From Thermoplasmata archaeon (GTDB lineage: Archaea; Thermoplasmatota; Thermoplasmata; RBG-16-68-12), in assembly GCA_021788795.1 (NCBI GenBank), contig JAJYKG010000078.1, positions 1 through 8,946 of the forward strand: a stretch of 8,946 bases of DNA, given 5' to 3'. Each line of letters opens with the position of its first letter. Within the stretch, counting starts at the first letter, position 1. A program made the translations under genes and the position numbers. The notes beneath the pieces were generated by a model, which made no database searches, was not told where the DNA came from, and saw only the letters and a list, made by a program, of their open reading frames with translations. Shown here piece by piece: positions 1-5,820 of this stretch.

Positions 1-747
1 GTCACGACCCTCTCGAGCTCCCGGGACATCGCCACGGGCGTCGGGATCTTCACGGAAGCCACGATCGGTCTCATGGTTGGGATCCTGTTCATCGGGGCGT
101 TCAGCCTCCAGATCGCGCGGAACTACTTCCTGCGCACCCTGGACAAGTTCACCCTCCGCCTGGGGGCGGACATCTGGTGGCTCGCGTACATCATGATCCG
201 CGACGGCCTCATGTTCGGGAGCCTGCTGCTCGGCTTCGAGCTCTTCTTCGTCGGCACGTACGGCGACTACGCGATCGCGGTGCCGTTCATGCCCCTGGCC
301 ATCGTCCTCGTGGCGGCGGTCCTCGTAATCAAGCTCGTCCGCGACCCGGACGAGGAGGAGAAGACGAACCGCGTCGTGTCCACGATCATCGCCGCGGCGA
401 CGTTCTTCTACGTCTTCGGGATCCTCATGGTCACGGAGAGCATCGCCGGCTACGGCAACGCCGGTTACCTCGTCACCTCGACCGGCGCAATCACGACGGC
501 CACGGGCGGGAGCGACATCTGGACGATCATCTACAACGCGTTCAGCTCGACGGTGAACACGCAGCTCGCGGTGTGGACGTTCTACGTGTGCTTCACCGCG
601 CTGGCCGCGTTCGCAGGGTACGCCTTCATCTACGTGACGAAGCCCGACCTGCTCCCCTTCCGCAAGGCGCCGAAGAAGGAGAAGGCCGAGGCGCCGTCCA
701 CGAGGGACAAGGCGGTGGCGCCGGTCGCGACGGGGAAGACGAACTGA
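1..747 (+). CDS. Polytopic membrane protein of unknown family (5' end missing)
   Basis: The reading frame is open from the first base, so the N-terminus lies outside the window; 248 residues are visible. An ATG at 73 exists, but the in-frame codons before it are also coding-like, so it is probably internal. About five hydrophobic stretches are seen: residues 20-39, 59-84, 91-113, 125-145 and 189-212. A short acidic DPDEEEK loop lies between the third and fourth. The last 36 residues form a Lys/Ala/Pro-rich soluble tail. There are no His pairs typical of heme ligands and no Cys clusters. The stop codon lies 12 bases before a ferredoxin gene, so the two are very likely co-transcribed, which suggests a membrane anchor or partner in a redox complex. 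I do not recognise the family; that role is inferred from context only. Confidence 0.8.
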   Translation, partial: VTTLSSSRDIATGVGIFTEATIGLMVGILFIGAFSLQIARNYFLRTLDKFTLRLGADIWWLAYIMIRDGLMFGSLLLGFELFFVGTYGDYAIAVPFMPLAIVLVAAVLVIKLVRDPDEEEKTNRVVSTIIAAATFFYVFGILMVTESIAGYGNAGYLVTSTGAITTATGGSDIWTIIYNAFSSTVNTQLAVWTFYVCFTALAAFAGYAFIYVTKPDLLPFRKAPKKEKAEAPSTRDKAVAPVATGKTN

Positions 748-751
748 GGAG
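746..751 (+). promoter_or_regulatory. Shine-Dalgarno site of the ferredoxin gene
   Basis: GAGGAG overlaps the stop codon of the upstream membrane protein gene and lies 8 bases before the ATG at 760. It fixes that start and points to translation within a shared transcript. Confidence 0.6.
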
Positions 752-759
752 TCTTCCCC

Positions 760-1218
760 ATGCCCTTTTCCCTCGAGATCAGCCGCCAGTGCCACTCGTG
801 CGGCGTGTGCATGGACGTCTGCCCCGTGCGGGCGATCGACATGACGCCGCCCCAGCGGTCGTCCATCGAGGGCGGTTTCGGGCGCCGGACGTGGATGATG
901 GAGTTCCCGATCCTCGTGGGGAAGTGCACGGGCTGCCAGATGTGCGAGATCGAGTGCCCCTTCGGCGCGATTAACGTGGTCAAGGGCGACGTCCTCATCC
1001 GAGAGACGCCTTCCGACGAGGTCGTCGCGGAGACCCTGGCCGCGCGGCGGCAGAACGCGCCTCCGCGGCCGCGGGAGGCGAGGGACTGGTCCCGGTTCCA
1101 GCCCCTGTCCTCCCTGACACGGGACACGCTCAAGCGCCCCGTCCGCAGCCCCTTCCCCTCGAGCGCCCACTGGAAACCGTGGATCCGCAAGGACCAGAAG
1201 TGGCGCGTCTGGCGCTAG
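760..1218 (+). CDS. Ferredoxin-type protein with two [4Fe-4S] clusters and a basic C-terminal tail
   Basis: The 152-residue protein has two classical CxxCxxCxxxCP motifs, at C11-C14-C17-C21-P22 and C56-C59-C62-C66-P67, so it should bind two [4Fe-4S] clusters and carry electrons. The motifs are separated by about 34 residues, longer than in the smallest 2[4Fe-4S] ferredoxins. The insert (30-50) contains Arg, Gly and a WMM stretch. Residues 80-152 are an extra tail rich in Arg, Pro and Trp with no cofactor motif; it ends in a Trp/Lys/Arg-rich segment that could dock to a partner or to the membrane surface. There is no signal peptide, so it should act in the cytoplasm. A good Shine-Dalgarno site and the 12-base gap tie it to the upstream membrane protein. 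It resembles electron-transfer subunits of respiratory complexes (NuoI-like, HdrA-like), but I cannot assign one. Fe-S binding is near certain; the partner is unknown. Confidence 0.9.
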   Translation: MPFSLEISRQCHSCGVCMDVCPVRAIDMTPPQRSSIEGGFGRRTWMMEFPILVGKCTGCQMCEIECPFGAINVVKGDVLIRETPSDEVVAETLAARRQNAPPRPREARDWSRFQPLSSLTRDTLKRPVRSPFPSSAHWKPWIRKDQKWRVWR

Positions 1219-1288
1219 GGAGACCCGCCGCGGCACCCGGAGGCAACCCTCATCTGCAGCTCGCACCATCCCTCCCGCGGTCCTCCCC

Positions 1289-1762
1289 ATGGCCGCAATC
1301 CAGGACACGTATCCGGATGAGCTCGCGCACTGCTACGGCTGCGGACGCCTCAATGACCACGGACTCCACCTCCGTACGTCCTGGGACGGGGACGAGACGG
1401 TCACACGGTACACGCCCGAGGCATGGCATATCGCGATCCCCGGATACGTGAACGGGGGCCTCCTGGCCTCGCTCCTCGACTGCCACGGCACGGGCACGGC
1501 CGCGGCCGCGGCGTACCGCACGGAGGGACGAGACCCCGGGAGCCCGCCCCCGCACCGCTTCGTCACGGCGTCCCTCCGGGTGGACTACCGCAGGCCCACG
1601 CCCCTCGGGATCGAACTCGAGGTCCGCGGGCGCGCGACGTCACTCCAGGGAAGGAAGGTCGTGGTGGAGGCGAGGATCCTGGCCGCCGGCGAGGTCACCG
1701 TCCGGGGGGAGATCGTCGCCGTCGAGATGCCCGAGCGGATGCGGCCTGGAAGGGCGCCCTGA
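1289..1762 (+). CDS. PaaI/THEM4-type hotdog-fold thioesterase
   Basis: This 157-residue protein has the layout of PaaI-family hotdog acyl-CoA thioesterases. The N-terminal CYGCG segment (C15, C18) is followed by N22 and a GLHL strand, as in many family members. The core helix carries GYVNGGLLASLLD (52-64): N55-G56-G57 stands where HGG is common, and D64 is the likely catalytic or structural acid. The later strands (RFVTASLRVDYRRPTP, 90-105) match the usual T-x-x-L-x-V-x-Y-x-R-P pattern. It probably hydrolyses a small acyl-CoA thioester in the cytoplasm; the substrate cannot be told. No Shine-Dalgarno site precedes the ATG, so a leaderless or weakly led mRNA is possible. It lies 70 bases after the ferredoxin gene and may be a separate unit. 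It ends 21 bases before the stop of a convergent gene. Confidence 0.87.
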   Translation: MAAIQDTYPDELAHCYGCGRLNDHGLHLRTSWDGDETVTRYTPEAWHIAIPGYVNGGLLASLLDCHGTGTAAAAAYRTEGRDPGSPPPHRFVTASLRVDYRRPTPLGIELEVRGRATSLQGRKVVVEARILAAGEVTVRGEIVAVEMPERMRPGRAP

Positions 1763-1783
1763 ACGGCGGCGCGCACGCGGGTC

Positions 1784-2272
1784 TCAGGCCATCGGATGCA
1801 ACTCGTGGACGACGTGCATGCCGGGCGGGTTCAAGCCGGCCACGAGGGACTCCAGGCGCTGTTTCCCGGGCGCCTGCCAGGCGCAGAACGCCTCCGTCGC
1901 TCCCGCGTCCCTCCGGATCCACAGCAATTGAAAGCCCTCGGGCAACCGTCCCGACCGGGCCATGTCCGCGAGCGTGCCCATCATGGACAGGACGGCCATC
2001 AGGGCGCGGTAGTGGAGCGGGAAGTCGAGCTCCGGCTCGTGTTTCCGGAGATCGAAGGCGGCGATGACGAGGTACGCGGCGAGGGCAGCGATGCCGATGG
2101 AGTGGAAGTACATGTCCGAGTAGAACGTGCCTAGGCGGGGTGGGAGTCCTATGATCGCGTAGAGCCCGGCCATCACGACGAGCACGAGAATCGTGGCCCA
2201 AGTCGCGGCCTGGAAGGATATCCTGTATTCCCGGAGACGCAGACCTTGCGAGACCTCTCCGACAACCGCCAT
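1784..2272 (-). CDS. Two-helix membrane protein with a DUF4242-like C-terminal domain
   Basis: The 162-residue product starts with a short charged N-terminus, then two membrane helices (about 23-43 and 54-73) joined by a short loop with PPRLG. A charged stretch (DLRKHEPELD) leads into a soluble part (85-162). That part has a D/M-rich helix, a GRLPEGFQLLWIRRD segment, then EAFCAWQAPGKQRLE and a final VVHELHPM strand. The pattern of a Cys followed by an E/QAP turn, a helix, and a closing E-x-x-P strand recalls DUF4242-type (small ferredoxin-fold, proposed metal-binding) proteins, but this match is from memory and not tested. The start is supported by a GGAGG core 7 bases upstream. It lies 182 bases downstream of ctaB in the same direction, so it could be co-expressed or have its own promoter. 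Function unknown. Confidence 0.75.
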   Translation of the reverse strand: MAVVGEVSQGLRLREYRISFQAATWATILVLVVMAGLYAIIGLPPRLGTFYSDMYFHSIGIAALAAYLVIAAFDLRKHEPELDFPLHYRALMAVLSMMGTLADMARSGRLPEGFQLLWIRRDAGATEAFCAWQAPGKQRLESLVAGLNPPGMHVVHELHPMA

Positions 2273-2277
2273 GGGTT

Positions 2278-2285
2278 CCCCTCCC
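2278..2285 (-). promoter_or_regulatory. Shine-Dalgarno site of the two-helix membrane protein gene
   Basis: GGGAGGGG on the minus strand, with its GGAGG core 7 bases upstream of the ATG at 2272. It supports this frame over overlapping minus-strand frames in the same stretch. Confidence 0.5.
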
Positions 2286-2292
2286 GGGACCG

Positions 2293-2301
2293 GCGTATTT
2301 T
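2293..2301 (-). promoter_or_regulatory. Possible archaeal TATA/BRE-like element
   Basis: The A-rich stretch GAAAATACG on the minus strand stands out in a GC-rich setting and lies about 25 bases before the ATG at 2272. The spacing would put transcription start at or close to the start codon, which fits poorly with the Shine-Dalgarno site there. The call is therefore weak. Confidence 0.2.
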
Positions 2302-2430
2302 CGGCGAACCTATCTTGTCACTTGAGTAAGTAGTGTCCGTACAGTCACGGCGGACCTGATTCCCAACCCGTTTCTACTTTGTGGAGGAATGAGGCGCGAG
2401 GCATCCGAGGCCTCCGTCGATTTTCGGCGA
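2297..2430. repeat. Pair of 11-base direct repeats in the ctaB downstream spacer
   Basis: ATTTTCGGCGA occurs at 2297-2307 and again at 2420-2430, within the 182-base spacer between ctaB and the next minus-strand gene. One copy overlaps the putative promoter of that gene; the other lies just after the ctaB stop. Both are A/T-rich islands in GC-rich DNA. They could be regulator sites or chance. Confidence 0.35.
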
Positions 2431-2454
2431 CCCCAATCAGCCCCGGCGTACCGT

Positions 2455-3327
2455 CTACCGGAGCAGATAGGGTGACACAATCATCGCCGCGAAAAGGACC
2501 GCCAGGTACGGACTCGAGAACTTGAACACCACCCAGGCCTTCCGGGGAGTGGGGTTTGCCCAGAGCCATGCGTTCAGGGCCACGACGGCCGCGCCCATGC
2601 CGGCGGCGACCCCGAGGTAGACCGACCCGAACGAACCGAGAGGATCGAGAGCGACGGAGAAGGCCACGAGCAGGAAGGCGGTCACCGCGATGCATCGAAT
2701 CGCCTTCGCCTCGCCCATGACGACCGGCAGCATGGGCACGCCGGCGCGCGCGTAGTCACCCCGATAGCGGACCGCGAGGCTCCAGATGTGGTTCGGTGTC
2801 CAGAGCACCACGAGCGCCGCCATGAGGATCGGGACAAGGTTGATGGAGCCCGCGACGAACGCCCACCCGTAGACGACGGGCAAGCCGCCGCTGAACGAAC
2901 CGAGGATGATGTTGAGGGGGCTCCGGCGCTTCGTGAGGGCGCTGTAGACGACCACGTTGTCGAGCACCCCCAGGGCGATGGCGGAGAAAGCCAGGAGGTT
3001 CTGCATCCAAGCGAGGAACAAAGCCACGAGAATGAGCGCCAGACCCCAGTAGAGGGCCCTCTCCGGGGGATCGATCGAACCTCGTGGGAGGGGGCGACGC
3101 GACGTCCGATCCATGCGGGCATCGATGTCCCGATCCAAGTAGCAGGTGGTCGCATTGGCCCCGGCGCAGGCCAAGGTGATGACCGCGAGGCCCTGGGCCC
3201 AGGCGGCGAGCGACACCGAGGCGCCGGTCGCGTGCGCGGCGAGGACCATGCCGGCGAAGGCGGTGAAGACCAGGAGGGACACCAGCTTCGGCTTGGTGAC
3301 CTCGAGGTACGGCCGCAGGTTCGTCAT
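2455..3327 (-). CDS. ctaB: Protoheme IX farnesyltransferase (heme O synthase)
   Basis: This UbiA-superfamily integral membrane enzyme transfers a farnesyl group to heme b to make heme O, the precursor of heme A for terminal oxidases. The 290-residue length is normal. The first prenyl-diphosphate/Mg motif is N58...YLDRDIDARMDRTSRRPLPRG (D65, D67, D69, D73). The second conserved block is YSALTKRRSPLNIILG (128-143), followed by LPVVYGW (149-155) and LWTPNHIW...YRGDYARAGVPMLPVVMG (175-205), which are hallmark CtaB/COX10 segments. About nine hydrophobic helices are visible. The frame could extend upstream to 3468, but the ATG at 3327 is preferred: it has a GGGGAG site 7 bases before it, and the MTNLRPYLEVTKPK start is typical, whereas the extra 47 residues look non-coding. 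It is divergent from the DUF3795 gene across 162 bases. No oxidase subunit genes are visible nearby. Confidence 0.96.
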   Translation of the reverse strand: MTNLRPYLEVTKPKLVSLLVFTAFAGMVLAAHATGASVSLAAWAQGLAVITLACAGANATTCYLDRDIDARMDRTSRRPLPRGSIDPPERALYWGLALILVALFLAWMQNLLAFSAIALGVLDNVVVYSALTKRRSPLNIILGSFSGGLPVVYGWAFVAGSINLVPILMAALVVLWTPNHIWSLAVRYRGDYARAGVPMLPVVMGEAKAIRCIAVTAFLLVAFSVALDPLGSFGSVYLGVAAGMGAAVVALNAWLWANPTPRKAWVVFKFSSPYLAVLFAAMIVSPYLLR

Positions 3328-3334
3328 GGACGCG

Positions 3335-3340
3335 CTCCCC
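3335..3340 (-). promoter_or_regulatory. Shine-Dalgarno site of ctaB
   Basis: GGGGAG on the minus strand, 7 bases upstream of the ATG at 3327. It decides the ctaB start in favour of 3327 over in-frame ATG codons further upstream. Confidence 0.55.
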
Positions 3341-3489
3341 AGGTCTCGATTAGGATAGCCAAAAGCCGGCGGCTGAATTCTCCGTAAATGCTCTACCGGG
3401 TTGTCGGAACTCCGAGACCGGGACCGTGCCCGAAGTAAGGACAGTCGATAGGGAGGGACCAAGTCCACCCTTCTCGATTAGATGCCCCC

Positions 3490-3969
3490 ATGGCTCTCCG
3501 GATGGTCTCCAACGACCGCGAAATCGACACGAGCCTCGTCGCCGTCTGCGGGGCGTACTGCGGCGCGTGCCCCGTGTACCTCGCTTGGTCCGAGCAGGAC
3601 CTGCCGCGCCTGGAGGCCCTCGCCCGCACCCTCGGCACGACGACGGACCGCCTGATGTGCACCGGGTGTCGCACGCCTGCAGCCTTCTGCTTCGGCGGGG
3701 ACTGCGACATCAAGGCGTGTGCGCAGAAGCGGGGCGTCGCCTTCTGCCCCGACTGCGCGGACTACCCGTGCGACCGCATCCGTCGGTTCGAGGGCGGCGC
3801 GCCCTACCGCGCGGCGATGATGCGGGACGCGAGACGGCTCAAGGAGCTCGGCGTGACCGCCTGGTTGCGAGAGGAGGATGCCCACTGGCGCTGCCCGGGA
3901 TGCGGGGCGAAGGTGGCCGCAGGATCCGATACATGCCCCGGCTGCGGGCGCGCCCTGGCCGGCGTCTGA
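3490..3969 (+). CDS. DUF3795 cysteine-rich protein with a C-terminal zinc ribbon
   Basis: The 159-residue protein begins with the DUF3795 signature CGAYCGACPVY (C20, C24, C27). Further Cys follow at C57-x-x-C60, C67, C72, C77, C86-x-x-C89 and C94, ending in the characteristic FCPDCADYPC segment. These very likely bind zinc or an Fe-S cluster; the biochemical role of the family is not established. Residues 135-152 add a separate zinc ribbon of the CPGCG type (C135, C138, C149, C152), introduced by a WLREEDAHWRCPGCG segment that recurs in such proteins. There are no membrane segments. The ATG at 3490 has no Shine-Dalgarno site, so the message may be leaderless; the in-frame ATG at 3502 is an alternative start. 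It is divergent from ctaB and convergent with the gene ending at 4074. Family assignment is firm, function unknown. Confidence 0.9.
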   Translation: MALRMVSNDREIDTSLVAVCGAYCGACPVYLAWSEQDLPRLEALARTLGTTTDRLMCTGCRTPAAFCFGGDCDIKACAQKRGVAFCPDCADYPCDRIRRFEGGAPYRAAMMRDARRLKELGVTAWLREEDAHWRCPGCGAKVAAGSDTCPGCGRALAGV

Positions 3970-3998
3970 GCGGCTCCTCGGGGACGGGACGCGCGCCG

Positions 3999-4014
3999 GG
4001 AGCCGCGAGGCTCC
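3999..4014 (+). terminator. GC hairpin with a GNRA-type loop after the DUF3795 gene
   Basis: GGAGCC, GCGA, GGCTCC forms a perfect 6-bp stem with a four-base loop that fits the GNRA stable tetraloop pattern. A further 3 bp can form outside after a two-base bulge. It starts 29 bases after the DUF3795 stop, in the spacer between two convergent genes. There is no T-tract, so termination is only suggested; mRNA 3'-end protection is as likely. Confidence 0.4.
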
Positions 4015-4052
4015 GCCGGGTCTGGAGCCGCGCTCCCCTCCGGCGGGGCCAG

Positions 4053-4065
4053 CCGCGTCCCGCGG
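4053..4065. terminator. Second GC hairpin in the convergent spacer
   Basis: CCGCG, TCC, CGCGG forms a perfect 5-bp stem with a three-base loop, 8 bases beyond the stop of the minus-strand gene at 4074-4637. Being symmetric, it would fold in either transcript. No T-tract follows, so the role is uncertain. Confidence 0.3.
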
Positions 4066-4073
4066 AGGCGGAC

Positions 4074-4637
4074 TCAGGGATTCCGGACGTCGTGCCGGGG
4101 CGATGCCGCGGTCCCGGCCGTCGGGGACGGAGAGGCCTCGGATTGCGCGGGGCCGCTCGCATCCTCGCCGAGGCCCTCCCCGGAGGCCCGCCCCGCGCGG
4201 ACATACTCCGTGAGGGAACGGGCCGCGGCGACTAGAGCAAAGACGAGGACCAGGGTCGTCGCGAGGGACACGAGGAGCGTCGAGGAGTCCAGGTAGCCGA
4301 AGCCGAACAGGTACTGCCATCCGGAGACCGCGGAACCGGTCGCATAGGAGCTGAGCGCGAGGCCGCTCGTGGCGTCCCCAAGGATCGCGGCGACCCCGAG
4401 GACGGACCATGCACCCAGAGCGGCGCGGGCCCCCCTCCCCTCCGTGGCCCACAGGAGGGCGAGCAGGACGACGTTCACGACGGTGTAGAGGAGCAGGCCG
4501 TACCAGTGGAGGGCGTTGCCCGCCAACCGGAGGGCGGAGTCCTGCGTGAGCAGGTACGCGCCCGCGACGACCTCGACGGCGACGGAGGTCGACAGGAAGC
4601 CGCGTCGACCTGCGCTGCGTGGCTTTGCAGTGGTCAT
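4074..4637 (-). CDS. Four-helix membrane protein of unknown function
   Basis: This 187-residue protein has a basic N-terminus (K5, R7, R11, R12), four hydrophobic segments (about 14-34, 44-64, 72-95 and 118-139), and a 48-residue hydrophilic tail rich in Ala, Ser, Gly and Pro. By the positive-inside rule the N-terminus, and therefore also the tail, should be cytoplasmic. Between helices 3 and 4 lies a loop with SGWQYLFGFGYLD. No cofactor or enzyme motif is visible and I do not recognise a family. The frame is open further upstream to 4877, but those residues look random and polar; the ATG at 4637 starts just before the first helix. There is no Shine-Dalgarno site, while an A/T-rich TATA-like stretch lies about 21-27 bases upstream, which suggests a leaderless mRNA. 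Confidence 0.75.
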   Translation of the reverse strand: MTTAKPRSAGRRGFLSTSVAVEVVAGAYLLTQDSALRLAGNALHWYGLLLYTVVNVVLLALLWATEGRGARAALGAWSVLGVAAILGDATSGLALSSYATGSAVSGWQYLFGFGYLDSSTLLVSLATTLVLVFALVAAARSLTEYVRAGRASGEGLGEDASGPAQSEASPSPTAGTAASPRHDVRNP

Positions 4638-4903
4638 AAGGATTCCACGGGGGGGCGCTATTAGTTCCTTGGGCAATTCGGATGCACGGTCCGTGGGTTG
4701 TCCCAACCATTTCGATTCTTGTGCGGAGGGACGGCGTGCGCGCGGCCGGGGCTCTCGCCAAGCGAGGAGACCCCTCCCTGCGCGAGACCTCTCTCCGGCA
4801 CGTCGGGCACCGGAGGCCCATGACGCCGCGCGTGGGACGCAAGGTCCGTGGGCTGCGAGCCTCACGGCAAACCTCATGACCCGCAGGCCCCTGCCCGCGC
4901 GAA
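4638..4903. other. Divergent intergenic region, 266 bases
   Basis: This is the longest gene-free stretch in the window, between the divergent four-helix protein and the EamA transporter gene. It should hold both promoters. A 13-base near-repeat (GGTCCGTGGGTTG at 4688-4700 and GGTCCGTGGGCTG at 4843-4855, one mismatch) is present. A frame of 65 codons from 4682 exists, but it is Arg-rich, resembles no known protein and has no ribosome site. I see no tRNA or other RNA fold. Confidence 0.5.
4658..4664 (-). promoter_or_regulatory. Possible TATA-like element of a leaderless transcript
   Basis: CTAATAG on the minus strand is an A/T-rich island 20-26 bases before the ATG at 4637, about the distance expected between an archaeal TATA box and the transcription start. 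With no Shine-Dalgarno site present, this fits leaderless translation. The match to a TATA consensus is poor. Confidence 0.25.
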
Positions 4904-5767
4904 ATGGCGCTCGAATGGCTGGCCTGGGTCCTCGGGGCCACGGTGATCTGGGGCTTCGGCACCCTCGCCTCGAAGCCGGGCACGGAGCGGCTGGGGTCGA
5001 GGACGATGGGCATCGGCACCACGCTGATCGAGGGCGCGGCTTTCGGCCTGATCGGCCTCGCCCTCCCGCGGGGCGCGCTTCCGCCGGACCCGCTCTACGC
5101 CGCGGCCGCGGTATCCGCAGGAGCCCTCGGGGCCATCGGCTACCTGTTCTTCTACGAGGGCATGCGCTTCGGCACGGTAGGCCTCGTGGGCACGATCTCC
5201 GCGGCCTGCCCCATGCTGACCGTCGTGCTGAGCGTCGTCTTCCTGGGCGAGACCCTGGGCGCCCTCCAGGTCCTGGGAATCGCGCTCATCATGCTGTGCA
5301 TCCTCGTCCTCGCGTACGACCCAAGGCGTGGGAGCGCGACGCGGAGGGCCGCGGTCCTCCTGAGCCTGGCGGGCTTCTTCGTCTGGGGGATTTGGGGCTT
5401 CCTCGTGAAGGCGAGCGTGGACGCGCTCGGGGAGGGGAGCCTGGATCTCCTCCTGGCCGCCGGGTACCTGGGAGTCACCGCAGGCTACGCGGCGCTCCCG
5501 AGGCGGCCGAACGGGGCGGCGGCCCCGCAGGGGCGGAAGACGTGGGCCCTCGGCCTCTTCGTGTTCCTCGCAGGTGGCCTGAGCGCGGTCGCCCTCACGA
5601 TCGCCTACGACCTCGGACCGGCGGCCGCCGTCGCGCCCATCTCGGGGACGTACCCGATCATCGCGACCCTGGCCGCCGCGGCGGTCCTCAAGGAGAGGCT
5701 CGACTGGCGCATCGCCGTGGCCCTCGCCGCCTTCGCCGCGGGGATCGTCCTGCTCTCCGGCCTGTGA
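4904..5767 (+). CDS. EamA/DMT-superfamily ten-helix transporter
   Basis: The 287-residue protein has the two-repeat layout of drug/metabolite transporters: EamA repeat 1 at about 3-138 and repeat 2 at about 148-287, with five helices each, joined by a basic cytoplasmic linker (PRRGSATRR). Each repeat ends with the typical segment of a Pro-containing helix followed by GE or KE: CPMLTVVLSVVFLGETLG in the first, and YPIIATLAAAAVLKERLD in the second. Early WGFGTLASK and later FVWGIWGFLVK mark the first helix of each repeat. Family members export or import amino acids, nucleotide sugars or other metabolites; the substrate cannot be inferred. No Shine-Dalgarno site is seen at the ATG. The next gene follows after 53 bases in the same direction and may share the transcript. 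Confidence 0.93.
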   Translation: MALEWLAWVLGATVIWGFGTLASKPGTERLGSRTMGIGTTLIEGAAFGLIGLALPRGALPPDPLYAAAAVSAGALGAIGYLFFYEGMRFGTVGLVGTISAACPMLTVVLSVVFLGETLGALQVLGIALIMLCILVLAYDPRRGSATRRAAVLLSLAGFFVWGIWGFLVKASVDALGEGSLDLLLAAGYLGVTAGYAALPRRPNGAAAPQGRKTWALGLFVFLAGGLSAVALTIAYDLGPAAAVAPISGTYPIIATLAAAAVLKERLDWRIAVALAAFAAGIVLLSGL

Positions 5768-5781
5768 TCCCCGGCCGTGGG

Positions 5782-5797
5782 CGCCGTATCAGCGGCG
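5782..5797 (+). terminator. Short inverted repeat between the transporter and the next gene
   Basis: CGCCG and CGGCG flank a six-base loop (TATCAG), 14 bases after the transporter stop. The stem is only 5 bp and no T-tract follows, so this is a weak call for a terminator or an operator. Confidence 0.2.
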
Positions 5798-5820
5798 ATA
5801 ACCGCACGGGAAAGGATTAG

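Noticed and set aside
2389..2475. Plus-strand small frame of 28 codons with GGAGG just before its ATG
   Set aside because: The GGAGG touches the start codon, too close for ribosome binding, and the frame overlaps the ctaB end in antisense.
3328..3468. N-terminal extension of ctaB by 47 residues
   Set aside because: The added residues are unlike any CtaB N-terminus, and the ATG at 3327 has a well-placed Shine-Dalgarno site.
4700..4725. TTCGATT resembling a tRNA T-loop
   Set aside because: The flanking bases cannot pair as a T-stem, and no acceptor or anticodon stem can be built around it.
4688..4855. Near-repeat GGTCCGTGGG(T/C)TG in the divergent spacer
   Set aside because: Two copies of 13 bases with one mismatch can arise by chance in GC-rich DNA; there is no third copy or regular spacing, so it was not scored as a finding.
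3478..5022. Long minus-strand open frame of 514 codons
   Set aside because: It covers the DUF3795 gene in antisense and another frame of the four-helix gene. Its translation is Arg/Pro/Gly-rich without domains, a usual by-product of GC-rich DNA.
4516..5820. Plus-strand frame of 434 codons across the EamA gene
   Set aside because: It is shifted relative to the EamA frame, Arg/Gly/Pro-rich, and has no domain; the EamA frame has ten clear helices.
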